Position numbers and translations under genes: made by a program. This document shows positions 16,682 through 26,082 of a stretch of DNA of 64,000 bases, in pieces (the first letter of the stretch is position 1; each line of letters opens with the position of its first letter). The stretch is from Chloroflexota bacterium (GTDB taxonomy: Bacteria > Chloroflexota > Anaerolineae > Aggregatilineales > J027), in contig JACRBG010000046.1 of NCBI GenBank assembly GCA_016234595.1, positions 124,001-188,000 on the forward strand, in the 5' to 3' direction. Below the pieces are notes generated by a model. It did no database searches and was not told the origin of the DNA. It worked only from the letters and a program-made list of their open reading frames with translations.

Positions 16682-19513
16682 TTAACCTTTGACACCACCA
16701 ACGGTTAGACCGGAAACAATCCAACGTTGGAAGATGTAGAACAGGGAGACCACCGGAATCGCCATCAAAATAGACATGGCGGCGAATTTGGTGTAGTCGG
16801 GGTCAGCTTGGGTTTGTCCACCACCGGAAATACCACGCAGCGCCATCGCCATCGTAGAACGACCCACATCACCACCGGTCAAGAATTGAGTTGCTAGAAT
16901 AAACTCAGTCCAACCCGACATAAAACCAAACAGGGTGGTAATGGCAAGGGCGGGCAGGGTTAACGGCAAGATGATGCGGAAGAAAGTTGCCACCATGCCA
17001 GCACCGTCAACCAACGCGGCTTCCTCTAATTCTTTGGGAATGGTGTCGAAGTAGCCTTTGAGATTCCAGATCGCAAAAGGCAGTGCGCCTGAACTATAGG
17101 CGATCATCAACCCAAAGAGTGTCACCTTGAGCGTTTCGTTGACATCATTGGAGTTGCTGGTACGAATGGCTGCTTCTTTTTCCAGCTTGTCACGCTCTTG
17201 GGCGTCATCGGGAAGCCGATCCATTGCCGCTTTGATGTTAGTAATCACGGCTTCTTGGGTGTCCGCCGAGCCAATTAACTCGTTTTGCTTCTGCAGAGCA
17301 GCGGCTTGCACCTTCATAATATCCAAAAATTCGGCTTTGAAGTGTTCATTATTCAACAAATTCAAGCGGTCGGTACGGCCTAGGAAAAATGGGTCATTCT
17401 TGGTAACACTACTGCGAATAACCTCTAGACGGTCATCAATCACCTGTGCCATACGGTCTTTGAGTTCAATGCGGTCAGCTCGATCCAGATTATCAGGGTT
17501 GATATTGATCCGCCCCGTGTTCTTAATCGCATTGTCCATCGCCGCAGTGACTGTTGGCAAACTAAGGCGCAGGGAGACCAAGCCGCGACTTTCAATCAGG
17601 GCCACGCTTTCTTCAAGCAAAGCACGATCAGGCGAATCGGCGGGAAGTTCAGCAAGCGCCGCATTGAAATTTGCCAAAACGGTATCTTGGTCAATAGCTG
17701 AACTGGCAAGTTCCGAGACACGGACAAGCCCATCGTGTTGGGTATTTAAACGGGCTAGCAATTCACGCCGATAATCTCCATTTTTAAGAGATGCTAGATC
17801 ATCCGTATTGGCAAAATAGAAGGGGTCAGATTTGGTGACCGATGTACGCGCCGACTCGAGTTGACTATGTACCTCAATGGCGTATTGATCTTTCCAATTG
17901 GTGCTGATGGCTTCCATGTCGGTAATGCCTTTGTTGATCGCCCCTAGAGCCGTCAATAAATTTAAGCGGACGGTGGCTATACCATCCGTGTTAATCATAT
18001 CAACCGATTCTTGAAGCTGATCCCGCTCCTCATAGGGGCGCAAATCGGCCAGAATGTCATCGGGGTCTTTAAAGGCAAGCCGGATGTCATAGACCAAACC
18101 ACCATTTTCCAGCCCAATATTCTTGGTGGGGCTTTCATAGTAGGCCTTGAACCAAGCATAGGCGGTCAACACAATGATGGTCAGTGAAGCAAAAGTCACA
18201 AAGCGGGAAAAGCGTTCGCGCCGAATAAGAGAGATTTGGATTTTCTCCAGTCGCAAAGCATACCAAAAAGCCGCCGCGAGAACGACAGCCAGCAGGGTTG
18301 TCCCCAACATATAAGGAATAAGCCGCTTCACCACATCATTGCGGAGCTTGATGTAAGGAGAGCGGGCGTCATCATATTGTTTCTCAGTGGCTGCCAGATT
18401 GGCTACGATTTCAGCGTTCTTTTGCCTTTCGGTCGCCAATTTATCTTCGGCTTGGGCAATCGCGGCGTCATTCTTGGCTTGAACAGCGGCGGTCATCGCC
18501 TCGGCAGTGGCCGTAACGAGTGTGCCGGGGGTCAGGTTGGGATCGGCAAGGCGGACTAAGCTAGGGCTTTGGAAACTGGCTACATCATTGAGACGATAAA
18601 GGAAAGTTGATATCGCATCCAGATTCGCTGCGCCGCCTAGCAAAGTAGATTGGGCCGAAGCTACAAAGTCATTGGTACGCGAGGCCTCTTGTTTGGCCGC
18701 TTCTAGCTCACGTTCGCGGCGGGGGACTTTGGTGTCGGTTGAATTGGAAATATCCACCCGCAGCTTATCTACTTCATCGCGAATATCATTGGTGGCCGTC
18801 AGGGGGTCACGGATAGCGATTTTATAGACCCCACTTTCCCGAAACAAAACCGTCCACATAATGAAGTGGAAGCCAAAGACAAATAACACCAATAGACCAA
18901 TGATGCCCCAGCGCAAATTGGATGATTGAATACTGGGGCGCTTGAGGAAATTGCGAAAAGCCGATCCAGCACCATAGGCCAAGAGGGCCACAAGGCAACC
19001 GTAAAAAATGGCCGGGGCCAGCGTGCTAAAAATGACATGCACCTTGAGCAAGCTAAACATGGCAATCAAAGGTACAAGCGTCCCAGTGGCAGGCATTGCC
19101 AGCAGCAAAATAAAACCCAACATGCCCGCTTGGCGACCAATGAATTTGTAGCGCGAAAAAGCATAGGCCGCACTCGCCCCCAATGTGACGGAGAGCATAG
19201 CTGTGCCCAGCGCGACAAAGAGACTGTTGCTGAACAACTTCGAAAGATAGACACCTGAAAGGGTTGGGAAGGGTTCAAACAAAAGCTGCTCAAAGGCCCG
19301 GGTAGTGACGTGTTTGGGGATTAGGATGAGTTCGCTGTAACGGGGTAGGCCTCGCGCATCGGTCGCCATCGCTATAATCCATATGATGGGAAACAAAACC
19401 GTTACGGAGACGATAATCAGCATGGCTTGAAGGCCCAGTTGACGCAAAATCAACCGAGAAATTCGTCGAAAATCAAAATTTGAGACATTAGGGGTTGCAA
19501 TACTAAGCTTCAT
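16682..19513 (-). CDS. MalG-type ABC sugar permease with a ~630-residue insertion
   Basis: Inner-membrane permease subunit of a carbohydrate ABC importer, 943 residues against the usual 270-300. The MalG core is at both ends: TM1 (about 29-50), TM2-TM3 (about 97-160) and, after a long break, FAIWNLKGYFDTIPKELEEAALVDGAG (812-839), the intact EAA loop that docks the ATPase, then the last two helices. Between them (about 162-790) are four extra hydrophobic helices (about 165-185, 202-224, 397-420, 437-457), a coiled-coil-like domain (about 225-395) and a domain of about 330 residues with a repeated unit (SVTKSDPFYFANTDDL at 558-573 and SVTKNDPFFLGRTDRL at 702-717). Four helices keep the core topology, placing both domains outside. 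The start overlaps the MalF stop by 11 nt. Confidence 0.9.
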   Translation of the reverse strand: MKLSIATPNVSNFDFRRISRLILRQLGLQAMLIIVSVTVLFPIIWIIAMATDARGLPRYSELILIPKHVTTRAFEQLLFEPFPTLSGVYLSKLFSNSLFVALGTAMLSVTLGASAAYAFSRYKFIGRQAGMLGFILLLAMPATGTLVPLIAMFSLLKVHVIFSTLAPAIFYGCLVALLAYGAGSAFRNFLKRPSIQSSNLRWGIIGLLVLFVFGFHFIMWTVLFRESGVYKIAIRDPLTATNDIRDEVDKLRVDISNSTDTKVPRRERELEAAKQEASRTNDFVASAQSTLLGGAANLDAISTFLYRLNDVASFQSPSLVRLADPNLTPGTLVTATAEAMTAAVQAKNDAAIAQAEDKLATERQKNAEIVANLAATEKQYDDARSPYIKLRNDVVKRLIPYMLGTTLLAVVLAAAFWYALRLEKIQISLIRRERFSRFVTFASLTIIVLTAYAWFKAYYESPTKNIGLENGGLVYDIRLAFKDPDDILADLRPYEERDQLQESVDMINTDGIATVRLNLLTALGAINKGITDMEAISTNWKDQYAIEVHSQLESARTSVTKSDPFYFANTDDLASLKNGDYRRELLARLNTQHDGLVRVSELASSAIDQDTVLANFNAALAELPADSPDRALLEESVALIESRGLVSLRLSLPTVTAAMDNAIKNTGRININPDNLDRADRIELKDRMAQVIDDRLEVIRSSVTKNDPFFLGRTDRLNLLNNEHFKAEFLDIMKVQAAALQKQNELIGSADTQEAVITNIKAAMDRLPDDAQERDKLEKEAAIRTSNSNDVNETLKVTLFGLMIAYSSGALPFAIWNLKGYFDTIPKELEEAALVDGAGMVATFFRIILPLTLPALAITTLFGFMSGWTEFILATQFLTGGDVGRSTMAMALRGISGGGQTQADPDYTKFAAMSILMAIPVVSLFYIFQRWIVSGLTVGGVKG

Positions 19514-20558
19514 CGTAAGACTCCGTCGCTTTGGTAATGCGATTATTAATTAAAGTGATAAACAATAGGATGACAAAAACGACGAGCGAAAAGGCGGCAG
19601 CCATGCCATAGCGACCCGGAATAGAGGTCTCTTGCAAAAGATTATAGGCTTGGGTCACAAGAATCTCAGTTTGACGGCGCGGGCCACCCCCCGTGATGAA
19701 GTAGATGACATTGAAGCCGTTAAATGTCCAAATCATGCCTAACATGATGGCTGGAACCATCGCTGGGCGAATGAGGGGAACCGTGATTGACCAGAATTGG
19801 CGCCATTTAGTCGCGCCGTCCACATCCGCCGCCTCATAGAGTTCTTTGGGAATACTTTGGAGAGCGCCCGTCGCCACAATCATCATAAACGGCCAGCCCA
19901 GCCAAAGATTGGCAATAAAAACGGCATAAAAGGCATAAGGCAAAATACTGAAGATAGGCAGATCAATCGGCGGCACTTCATCCACCAGCCAGCGTGTACT
20001 GGTGGAAATATGCAACCCAAACCATTCATTGAACTTGCCAATCAGCAGGTTAATCGCCCCATAATTTTGATTGAAGGCACTACGCCATACCAAGGCCGAG
20101 ATGTAGCCGGGGGTCGCCCACGCCAGCACAAAAATGGCACGATAGAGGCGTCGGAGCCATAGGCCTTTGGCGTTAAGCAGCATCGCAACACCAACACCAA
20201 TGACGACATGGAAGGCGACATTGGAGATTGCCCAGATAATATTGAAGGCCAAAAGGCGAGGGAAACTATAATTTGAAATCGGAATACTATTGTTGAGGAT
20301 TTTCTCAAAATTTTGAAGGCCTACCCAATCAGGACTATTTTCGGGATTGAAGTGGCGGTTATCAAAATTGGTGAATGACATGTAGACCTGTAGCGCTTGA
20401 GGGTAGAGCGTGACCACCGCCATGACTAGGGTAGATGGTAAAATAAACAGCCACGGCAATCGGCTTTGCTTCACCGCACCCACAAACGCAGCCCACGCGC
20501 CCGTCTTTTCGGTACTGGCAGCGCGTACTCCTTTTTGGACTTCGGTTACAGTAGCCAT
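19503..20558 (-). CDS. MalF-type ABC sugar permease
   Basis: 351 residues, the usual size for MalF/UgpA-like permeases of the CUT1 family. A cytoplasmic N-terminus of about 30 residues precedes about six transmembrane helices. The EAA loop reads PKELYEAADVDGATKWRQFW and contacts the ATP-binding subunit. It forms the channel with the enlarged MalG homologue, whose start codon lies inside its last codons (ATGAAGCTTAG). No ATP-binding gene is present here; CUT1 systems often share a distant MsmK-type ATPase. AAGGAC precedes the ATG. Two short palindromes lie in the 155-bp gap upstream. Confidence 0.94.
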   Translation of the reverse strand: MATVTEVQKGVRAASTEKTGAWAAFVGAVKQSRLPWLFILPSTLVMAVVTLYPQALQVYMSFTNFDNRHFNPENSPDWVGLQNFEKILNNSIPISNYSFPRLLAFNIIWAISNVAFHVVIGVGVAMLLNAKGLWLRRLYRAIFVLAWATPGYISALVWRSAFNQNYGAINLLIGKFNEWFGLHISTSTRWLVDEVPPIDLPIFSILPYAFYAVFIANLWLGWPFMMIVATGALQSIPKELYEAADVDGATKWRQFWSITVPLIRPAMVPAIMLGMIWTFNGFNVIYFITGGGPRRQTEILVTQAYNLLQETSIPGRYGMAAAFSLVVFVILLFITLINNRITKATESYDEA

Positions 20559-20587
20559 AATGTATTTTTTGTCCTTACCTTAACCTC

Positions 20588-20617
20588 TCAAAGTAACTTT
20601 GACCGAACAACTAGTTG
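20588..20617. promoter_or_regulatory. Two adjacent palindromes upstream of the MalF-type gene
   Basis: TCAAAGTAACTTTGA (20588-20602, perfect around a central A) and CAACTAGTTG (20608-20617, perfect) lie 30-60 bp before the MalF start. They are candidate operator half-sites or small mRNA hairpins that set differential expression of binding protein versus permeases. Confidence 0.4.
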
Positions 20618-20713
20618 CAAAATACCCCTCGGTACGGCGGAATGCTGGCGCTGAGATTAACACATTTGGGTAGACACGACAATAAACGTTCAATTGCAAC
20701 TGAATGCTATTTC

Positions 20714-21910
20714 TTATTGAGTCACCCAACGCTGAATAAGCGCTGGAAGATCAGCTTGGGGTTGGCGAACTTGAAATAAAAAGTCTGCAAAGCTAGGTAA
20801 AAAGGTTTGATAAACATCAGGGTCAAGGGTGGTGGATTGGGCATTGCGGAGTTCTTGAATATAGAGCCGTGTCATGGCGTCAGTTGTGGAAGTGACGTTC
20901 ATAAGCGGCATAAAATCACCCTGCTCGGCCAGTTGACCTTGAGCTTCTGGGCTAATTAGATAGGCCATCAATAGCGAAGCGGCCCGAACTGATTCATCGG
21001 GGGCATTGGCGCTGATCGTCAATAAATTAAGATCAAGTACAGGTCGCCACAGTACGCCTGCGGTGATCTCGGGCAAGAGGGATACACGCAGTTGATCGCC
21101 TAAAGCGGTAACAAGGGCGGGGTAGAGACTGGCTGGGGCGATCATGGCTGAAGCAGTGCCATTAATGAAGGTTGAAGGGTCATCCGAAAAAGTGACTCGG
21201 CCACTGGCGGCCAGAGATTGAAGCAACGTTGCAAAAGTCATGAGAGTTGGTTCATCTAGGCTGGGATGGCCGTCAGAATTGAAAATCGAACCAGTGGGGG
21301 CTTGATAGAGACCCACTAAGTTCATAGGATCGGCAGGGAAGATTACCCCTTTTTCACCAGCGACGATCAATAAATCGTCAATTGCACGCGGCTCGAGCGT
21401 CATATCCGCAATCTTGGAGTACATCATTAATAGATCGGCACTCAGTGGGCTGGCCCAATAGAGGCCTTGATAATCAAGACTTTGGAAAACAGAGGCATCC
21501 AATTGGCTGCTTAAATAATCAATTAGGGAGGTATCGAGCGGCAGGATGAGGCGATTTTTCACCAAGCCCCCCACCCATTCAGGTTGAGTGACCAGAATAT
21601 CTGGGCCAGCCCCTTGGCGAAGCGCTTGTTCATAATCCGTCAATAAATTTTCAGGGGCGTGATATTCAAGGGAGACGGTCAGGGTGGGATTGGCCGTAGT
21701 GAATTTATTGGCAGCAGATTGCAAAGCATCGGCGTTAGCCCCTTGATAGGGATGCCACAAGGTCAAAGCCACGGGGCCACTAAAAGTCGGGGTGATATAA
21801 GGAGCGCGTTGGGAAGGAAGCGTAGATTGGCTTTGATCTTCCGATTGCTTTTTGTCGCAGGCCGTTAACAGCAAAATTCCAATAAACACTAGATAACCAA
21901 CACGCCGCAT
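20714..21910 (-). CDS. ABC transporter sugar-binding lipoprotein
   Basis: 398 residues with a lipoprotein signal ending LLTAC (Cys18) and a Ser/Pro-rich linker. The type 1 extracellular solute-binding fold of the CUT1 family is recognisable from VALTLWHPYQGANADALQSA, the YEQALRQGAGPDILV region, and the C-terminal helices with LISPEAQGQLAEQG. It captures oligosaccharides outside the membrane and delivers them to the two permeases downstream on the same strand. The family's usual order (binding protein, MalF, MalG) is kept. The sugar is not readable; proximity to the GH13 enzyme suggests maltodextrins. Confidence 0.92.
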   Translation of the reverse strand: MRRVGYLVFIGILLLTACDKKQSEDQSQSTLPSQRAPYITPTFSGPVALTLWHPYQGANADALQSAANKFTTANPTLTVSLEYHAPENLLTDYEQALRQGAGPDILVTQPEWVGGLVKNRLILPLDTSLIDYLSSQLDASVFQSLDYQGLYWASPLSADLLMMYSKIADMTLEPRAIDDLLIVAGEKGVIFPADPMNLVGLYQAPTGSIFNSDGHPSLDEPTLMTFATLLQSLAASGRVTFSDDPSTFINGTASAMIAPASLYPALVTALGDQLRVSLLPEITAGVLWRPVLDLNLLTISANAPDESVRAASLLMAYLISPEAQGQLAEQGDFMPLMNVTSTTDAMTRLYIQELRNAQSTTLDPDVYQTFLPSFADFLFQVRQPQADLPALIQRWVTQ

Positions 21911-22033
21911 AGATTCAAACCCCTTTGTTTGTTTTGGCAGACCAGTATAACGCTTTTTTAACCCATGAGTAGCGCCGATCTATTGGCCCATGCTACACTT
22001 CTTTACAATTTTATGACGTGTTAGAGGCGGACT

Positions 22034-23284
22034 ATGATTGACCCAGTAGCGCTGTTTAGCAATGTATTCCCCAATATTGATCAAAAAGTCATTGCCCATC
22101 TTGCTCGGCTGGCACTGGTGAAAAATTACCCGTCTGGCTGGGTATTGTGTTATGAAGGGGATCGCGGTGACACCTTTTATCTGGTGGCATCAGGGCAAAT
22201 CGCCATTACCAAGCGGATGAGCGAACAGGAAGAGCGGTTGTTGCGGGTATTGGAAGAGGGTGAGTTCTTTGGCGAAATGGCGCTATTGCATGGGAATGCG
22301 GTGCGCAGTGCGACTGTCAAAACCATTGTGCCCTCGACCATTTTGGAACTAGATCGCACGACCTTTGAAGGGGCCATTGAACAAAATCCACGGATGGTGC
22401 TGACGCTTGTCCGCACGATGATTAACCGGATGCGGGCCAACGACCAATTGACGATGGATGAGCTACGGCGTCAAAAGGAAATGGTCGAAGAAGCATATGA
22501 TGAACTCAAACGCCAAGAAAAACAGCGTAATGAATTTTTGGATACGCTCGCCCATGAGCTCCGCACTCCATTGACCGGAGCCAAAGGTTATATCCAATTG
22601 GTCAAAGCGGGCATGATGACTGGCCCCGCGCTGAATATGGCCGTTGATAAAATCAATTTTTCGTTCAACCGTATCATCAGCTTGGTCAATGACTTGCTAT
22701 TTGTGCAGGAAATGGCCTTGCTGGATTTTGGTTTTTCCAAAGTTGACCTGCGGGAAGTTTTTGATGAAGTGATGGAACAACTTAGTCCAATTTTAAGCGA
22801 TTACCAAGCCACGCTACGTTTTAAGATCGCCGATGATTTGCCCGTGATTTTGGCTGACCACGACGGCATGGTGCGGGTGTTTCGGCACTTGATTGACAAC
22901 GCCCTTAAATTTAGCCCTGAGGGCGGCGAAGTATTAATCGTGGCCCATCCCGAAGGCCAAACAGTGGTAGTGGATGTCACCGATCAAGGCATCGGCATTC
23001 CAGCGGAATTTATGCCGCGTTTGTTCAAGCGATTTGAACGCATCGAAAGCCACGAGGGGCATTTATTTGGCGGTGTTGGGTTAGGGTTGCCGATTGTCAA
23101 ACATATCGTTGAAAGTCATGGCGGTGTCATTACAGTTCAATCGGCCTTGAACGAGGGCAGTACATTTAGAATCCAACTCCCCCTCGACGCCCGACGCGCC
23201 ACCACCGAAATTAACATTGAAGAAAACGGCTGGGTTGATTTACCGGATAGTGGGCCATCTCTCGATAATTTGCTGGAAGAATAG
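22034..23284 (+). CDS. Cyclic-nucleotide-domain histidine kinase
   Basis: 416 residues. The N-terminal cNMP-binding (Crp-like) beta-roll runs from about 12 to 130, with GDTFYLVASGQIAITK and the phosphate-binding cassette region EGEFFGEMALLHGNAVRSATV. A coiled-coil linker (about 140-165) leads to a HisKA domain with AHELRTPLTGAKGY (phospho-acceptor His) and a HATPase with NALKFSPEGG, DQGIGIP and GVGLGLPIV. It has no transmembrane helix, so it is a soluble sensor kinase. No response regulator is adjacent. It diverges from the binding-protein gene and could sense carbon status, which is inference. Confidence 0.93.
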   Translation: MIDPVALFSNVFPNIDQKVIAHLARLALVKNYPSGWVLCYEGDRGDTFYLVASGQIAITKRMSEQEERLLRVLEEGEFFGEMALLHGNAVRSATVKTIVPSTILELDRTTFEGAIEQNPRMVLTLVRTMINRMRANDQLTMDELRRQKEMVEEAYDELKRQEKQRNEFLDTLAHELRTPLTGAKGYIQLVKAGMMTGPALNMAVDKINFSFNRIISLVNDLLFVQEMALLDFGFSKVDLREVFDEVMEQLSPILSDYQATLRFKIADDLPVILADHDGMVRVFRHLIDNALKFSPEGGEVLIVAHPEGQTVVVDVTDQGIGIPAEFMPRLFKRFERIESHEGHLFGGVGLGLPIVKHIVESHGGVITVQSALNEGSTFRIQLPLDARRATTEINIEENGWVDLPDSGPSLDNLLEE

Positions 23285-23824
23285 CTAGTTGGCAACACGA
23301 AAAACAATTTGGTCGTGGACATCATAGGTGACATGGGCAAAAAATGGCAAGGGTGGTGCATCCGTGCCAAAAATGCGCGGCAAAGTGATGGGTAAATCTT
23401 CGACCAATGGCAGTTGATTCGTGCCATCTTGGAGGCTGGCAAGCAGGGGCGCAAGCGGCAACCATTCGAGTGTGCCCTCCTCACAATCCATCACCTCACG
23501 CGAATCGGCCTCACCCGTAAAGATATACAAAATAATGCCTGTGGATTGACCTGCATCCACATGGGTGCTGCCACAAAATCGTAAATGGGGAATGTGCAGA
23601 CCTGTTTCTTCCAAAATCTCACGGCGGGCACCCGTCAAGGGATCTTCATCCCGTTCGATATGCCCCCCTACCCCATTGTAAAAACCGGGGAAAATACGTT
23701 TGGTTAGGCTACGCTTCATCAACAACAAATCGCCTTGATAGGTGACGAAACAGAGGGTACGGGCCACGACCTGCCAGCGGTTGGCGACGGTCGCGCTATC
23801 AGTGCCTTGTTGTTTTGCACCCAT
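23285..23824 (-). CDS. Nudix hydrolase
   Basis: 179 residues. A full Nudix box is present: GGHIERDEDPLTGARREILEETGL, matching G-x5-E-x7-REUxEExGU, which binds Mg2+ and cleaves nucleoside diphosphates linked to another group. The part before it (LCFVTYQGDLLLMKRSL) is like MutT and 8-oxo-dGTP hydrolases. Substrate is not readable. It ends directly against the kinase gene (tail to tail, no gap). Confidence 0.92.
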   Translation of the reverse strand: MGAKQQGTDSATVANRWQVVARTLCFVTYQGDLLLMKRSLTKRIFPGFYNGVGGHIERDEDPLTGARREILEETGLHIPHLRFCGSTHVDAGQSTGIILYIFTGEADSREVMDCEEGTLEWLPLAPLLASLQDGTNQLPLVEDLPITLPRIFGTDAPPLPFFAHVTYDVHDQIVFRVAN

Positions 23825-23847
23825 CTATAAAATCCTTTTGAGCTAGA

Positions 23848-23878
23848 AAAAAATAAGGACAAGCCAATCGCCTGTCCC
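23848..23878 (-). terminator. Terminator of the aldolase gene
   Basis: On the minus strand the stem GGACAGGC pairs with GCTTGTCC (one wobble) around a 5-nt loop, followed by TTATTTTTTT. Confidence 0.8.
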
Positions 23879-23891
23879 TATAAGAATACTC

Positions 23892-25319
23892 TTAATCAGC
23901 GAGGTCTGACACGTCTTCCTCAATCACTTCGGCCACTCCAAAGTCAGAGAGGGTTTTGTGAATGAGGACGGGTGTGGTGTGTTTGGCAGCGAGTTCAAGT
24001 GTGTTACCAACATTCAATTGTTGGAACAGGAAGCTGAACCGGGCCTGCCATGTAGCACGGAAAGTGGCCCGCAGGGATTCATCCAATCCCCACAATTTTG
24101 GCTTGAATGGGCCGATGGCGCGTTTACGTTCCTTATAGTGGAACTGCTCAATAGTTTGCTTGCCACGACTCTCTGCATGATTGGCATCCACCCATGCGTA
24201 CATCTCAGCTTTGAGATCGGCAGGAAAGGCTTCATGCTCATACAACATGTTCATAAAACCAGTGGCAAGGTGAATTTCGCAGGCGGTAGAGGTCGCAAAA
24301 TTGCCAAAAGCGGATTCGGGCAGGGTGCTGGCCCCGTGTTGGACGGCTCCGGCGATGCCATATTCGGCGCGAGAAACTTGGCTGAGAAGTTGCAGCGTCC
24401 CAAAATCAACGGAGACATCGGCGATGCTGCCGTCGGGGAGCACAACCCCACCATGACTCGTACCCGTCTGCACACTGATTTTGCTGATACCGGGCATATC
24501 CCCTAGCTTGGCAACCTCTTTGAGATAGAGCGTCATGAAGGCGTGGAGTTCTTCAACCGTCGAATTTTTCTCGCCGACTTCACCGATTTCGCCACCGAGA
24601 GAAATCATAACGCCTTTGGGTTGGATTTCGCGGATAAAGGCGGTGATTTCAGCGCAGTGATGGGCATTGAGATATTGCTGTTCTGCGAGGGTGGCCTTGC
24701 TTAAATCCACAAGAGTGCTGGTGTCAATGTCAATGTTATAGTAGCCAGCGGTAATGGCTTCAACCGACAAATCCTTGACCGTTTGTACTTCGGCTTGGGG
24801 GTCTTTGAGGAAATTCTTGTGGCTGACTTGGAAATGATCGCCTTGGATGTAGACCGGCCCCCGGAAACCTTCTTTGATGGCCGCTGCCAAAATACAGGCA
24901 ACGTATTCGGCAGGACGCTGAGCGGTGTATTGCATTTCGCCACGCGAGATTTCAAAAATCATCGCGCCGACCTTTAGGGCATTGGCGGCAGCAAAGGTAC
25001 TGCGGGCCAAATCATAGGTCATGGCGCGCAGGTTCATAGCTGGGACAGTGAAATTATTGGGTGTTTCACCACGCCCACGTGCCATATAGAGTTCGTGGAT
25101 GCTGGCTGGGTAGACGCCCAATTCGAGAGCGGATTCCCAAATAAGCCAACGTGCGATGGCTTTTTCGTCTTCACTCCCAAAAACAGCAAGGTTAATGAGT
25201 GTATCAATTGGGCCATTCGGAAAGGCTTTGGCATCTAGGATAACGCGCTTGCCATCTAGCCAGAGTGTGCCATTTAGTTTTTCAATGATTTGCGGCACGA
25301 GTGTTGCGGACTGAGACAT
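23892..25319 (-). CDS. Class II (zinc) fructose/tagatose-bisphosphate aldolase family protein
   Basis: 475 residues. A metal-dependent class II aldolase fold is indicated by IQGDHFQVS (zinc His and catalytic Asp region), GGEIGEVGE, SVQTGTSHGG and VQHGASTLPES, which carry the metal and phosphate ligands. The protein is longer than FbaA or GatY (280-360), with an extra N-terminal segment of about 90 residues and a C-terminal helical extension. It likely does aldol cleavage of a ketose bisphosphate in glycolysis or sugar catabolism. The long-form subgroup is less well characterised, so the exact substrate is open. A clear terminator follows. Confidence 0.85.
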   Translation of the reverse strand: MSQSATLVPQIIEKLNGTLWLDGKRVILDAKAFPNGPIDTLINLAVFGSEDEKAIARWLIWESALELGVYPASIHELYMARGRGETPNNFTVPAMNLRAMTYDLARSTFAAANALKVGAMIFEISRGEMQYTAQRPAEYVACILAAAIKEGFRGPVYIQGDHFQVSHKNFLKDPQAEVQTVKDLSVEAITAGYYNIDIDTSTLVDLSKATLAEQQYLNAHHCAEITAFIREIQPKGVMISLGGEIGEVGEKNSTVEELHAFMTLYLKEVAKLGDMPGISKISVQTGTSHGGVVLPDGSIADVSVDFGTLQLLSQVSRAEYGIAGAVQHGASTLPESAFGNFATSTACEIHLATGFMNMLYEHEAFPADLKAEMYAWVDANHAESRGKQTIEQFHYKERKRAIGPFKPKLWGLDESLRATFRATWQARFSFLFQQLNVGNTLELAAKHTTPVLIHKTLSDFGVAEVIEEDVSDLAD

Positions 25320-25508
25320 TAAAACCCCCTTTACAGGATTTTGTTTCTACGGTTACACAGATCGCCAAGCACCCTAAATGTTCGGATTGTCGAATAGGCG
25401 ACCCTGTAATATGCTAAAATGTAACATTGTTTTTATCATTAAACCGACCCAGATGACCAGACATTCCGTGAAATTCTACAGTCACTAACTTTCAGGAGCA
25501 AAAGCACA

Positions 25509-26030
25509 ATGGATGACCTCTATCAGCGTATTGTAAAAGACCGCCGGGGGTTTACATGGCTGGCAGGCAAGTTACCCGGTTTTGCGGGCTATATGGAAAT
25601 GACCTCACGTCGCACGGCTGATCGTCTGGTGCGTGACCATGTGGCGGGGCAACTCAAAACCTTACTGGTGCGCTTTGCCAGTATCGAAACCGATATGATT
25701 CGCAGCGGCGGGATTGGGAATATGTCGGCGACAAAAAGCGCCAAGACCAAATTCCAAACATTGATTGACCGCATCGCCACAGATGCCCCCGGTTATTCCG
25801 GCTTTTTTGCAGCAACCCGGATTGGGCCAGATGAACTTGAAAATATCTATGCCTTTGACGAAGCGATGTTACGCTATGAAGAATCTATTGGGGCCGCACT
25901 TGACCAATTGAGTAAAGCCGTGAGTGCCAACGATGGCGTGGCACAAGCCATTAGCAGTCTGGATACCTTGATGCAAGAAGCCAACGCCGCTTACGATTTG
26001 CGTGAGGATATCCTCAAGGGAATCGCGTAA
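25509..26030 (+). CDS. Hypothetical helical protein upstream of the SPFH gene
   Basis: 173 residues, mostly helical, no membrane segment or signal. AGGAGC precedes the ATG. No family was recognised. It lies 52 bp before the SPFH gene on the same strand and likely forms a unit with it, so it may be a partner of that membrane-scaffold protein (inference). Confidence 0.65.
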   Translation: MDDLYQRIVKDRRGFTWLAGKLPGFAGYMEMTSRRTADRLVRDHVAGQLKTLLVRFASIETDMIRSGGIGNMSATKSAKTKFQTLIDRIATDAPGYSGFFAATRIGPDELENIYAFDEAMLRYEESIGAALDQLSKAVSANDGVAQAISSLDTLMQEANAAYDLREDILKGIA

Positions 26031-26082
26031 ATATCGCGTATTGAACTACCACCACCGTATCAATTCTAAGGAGCATTTTGAG

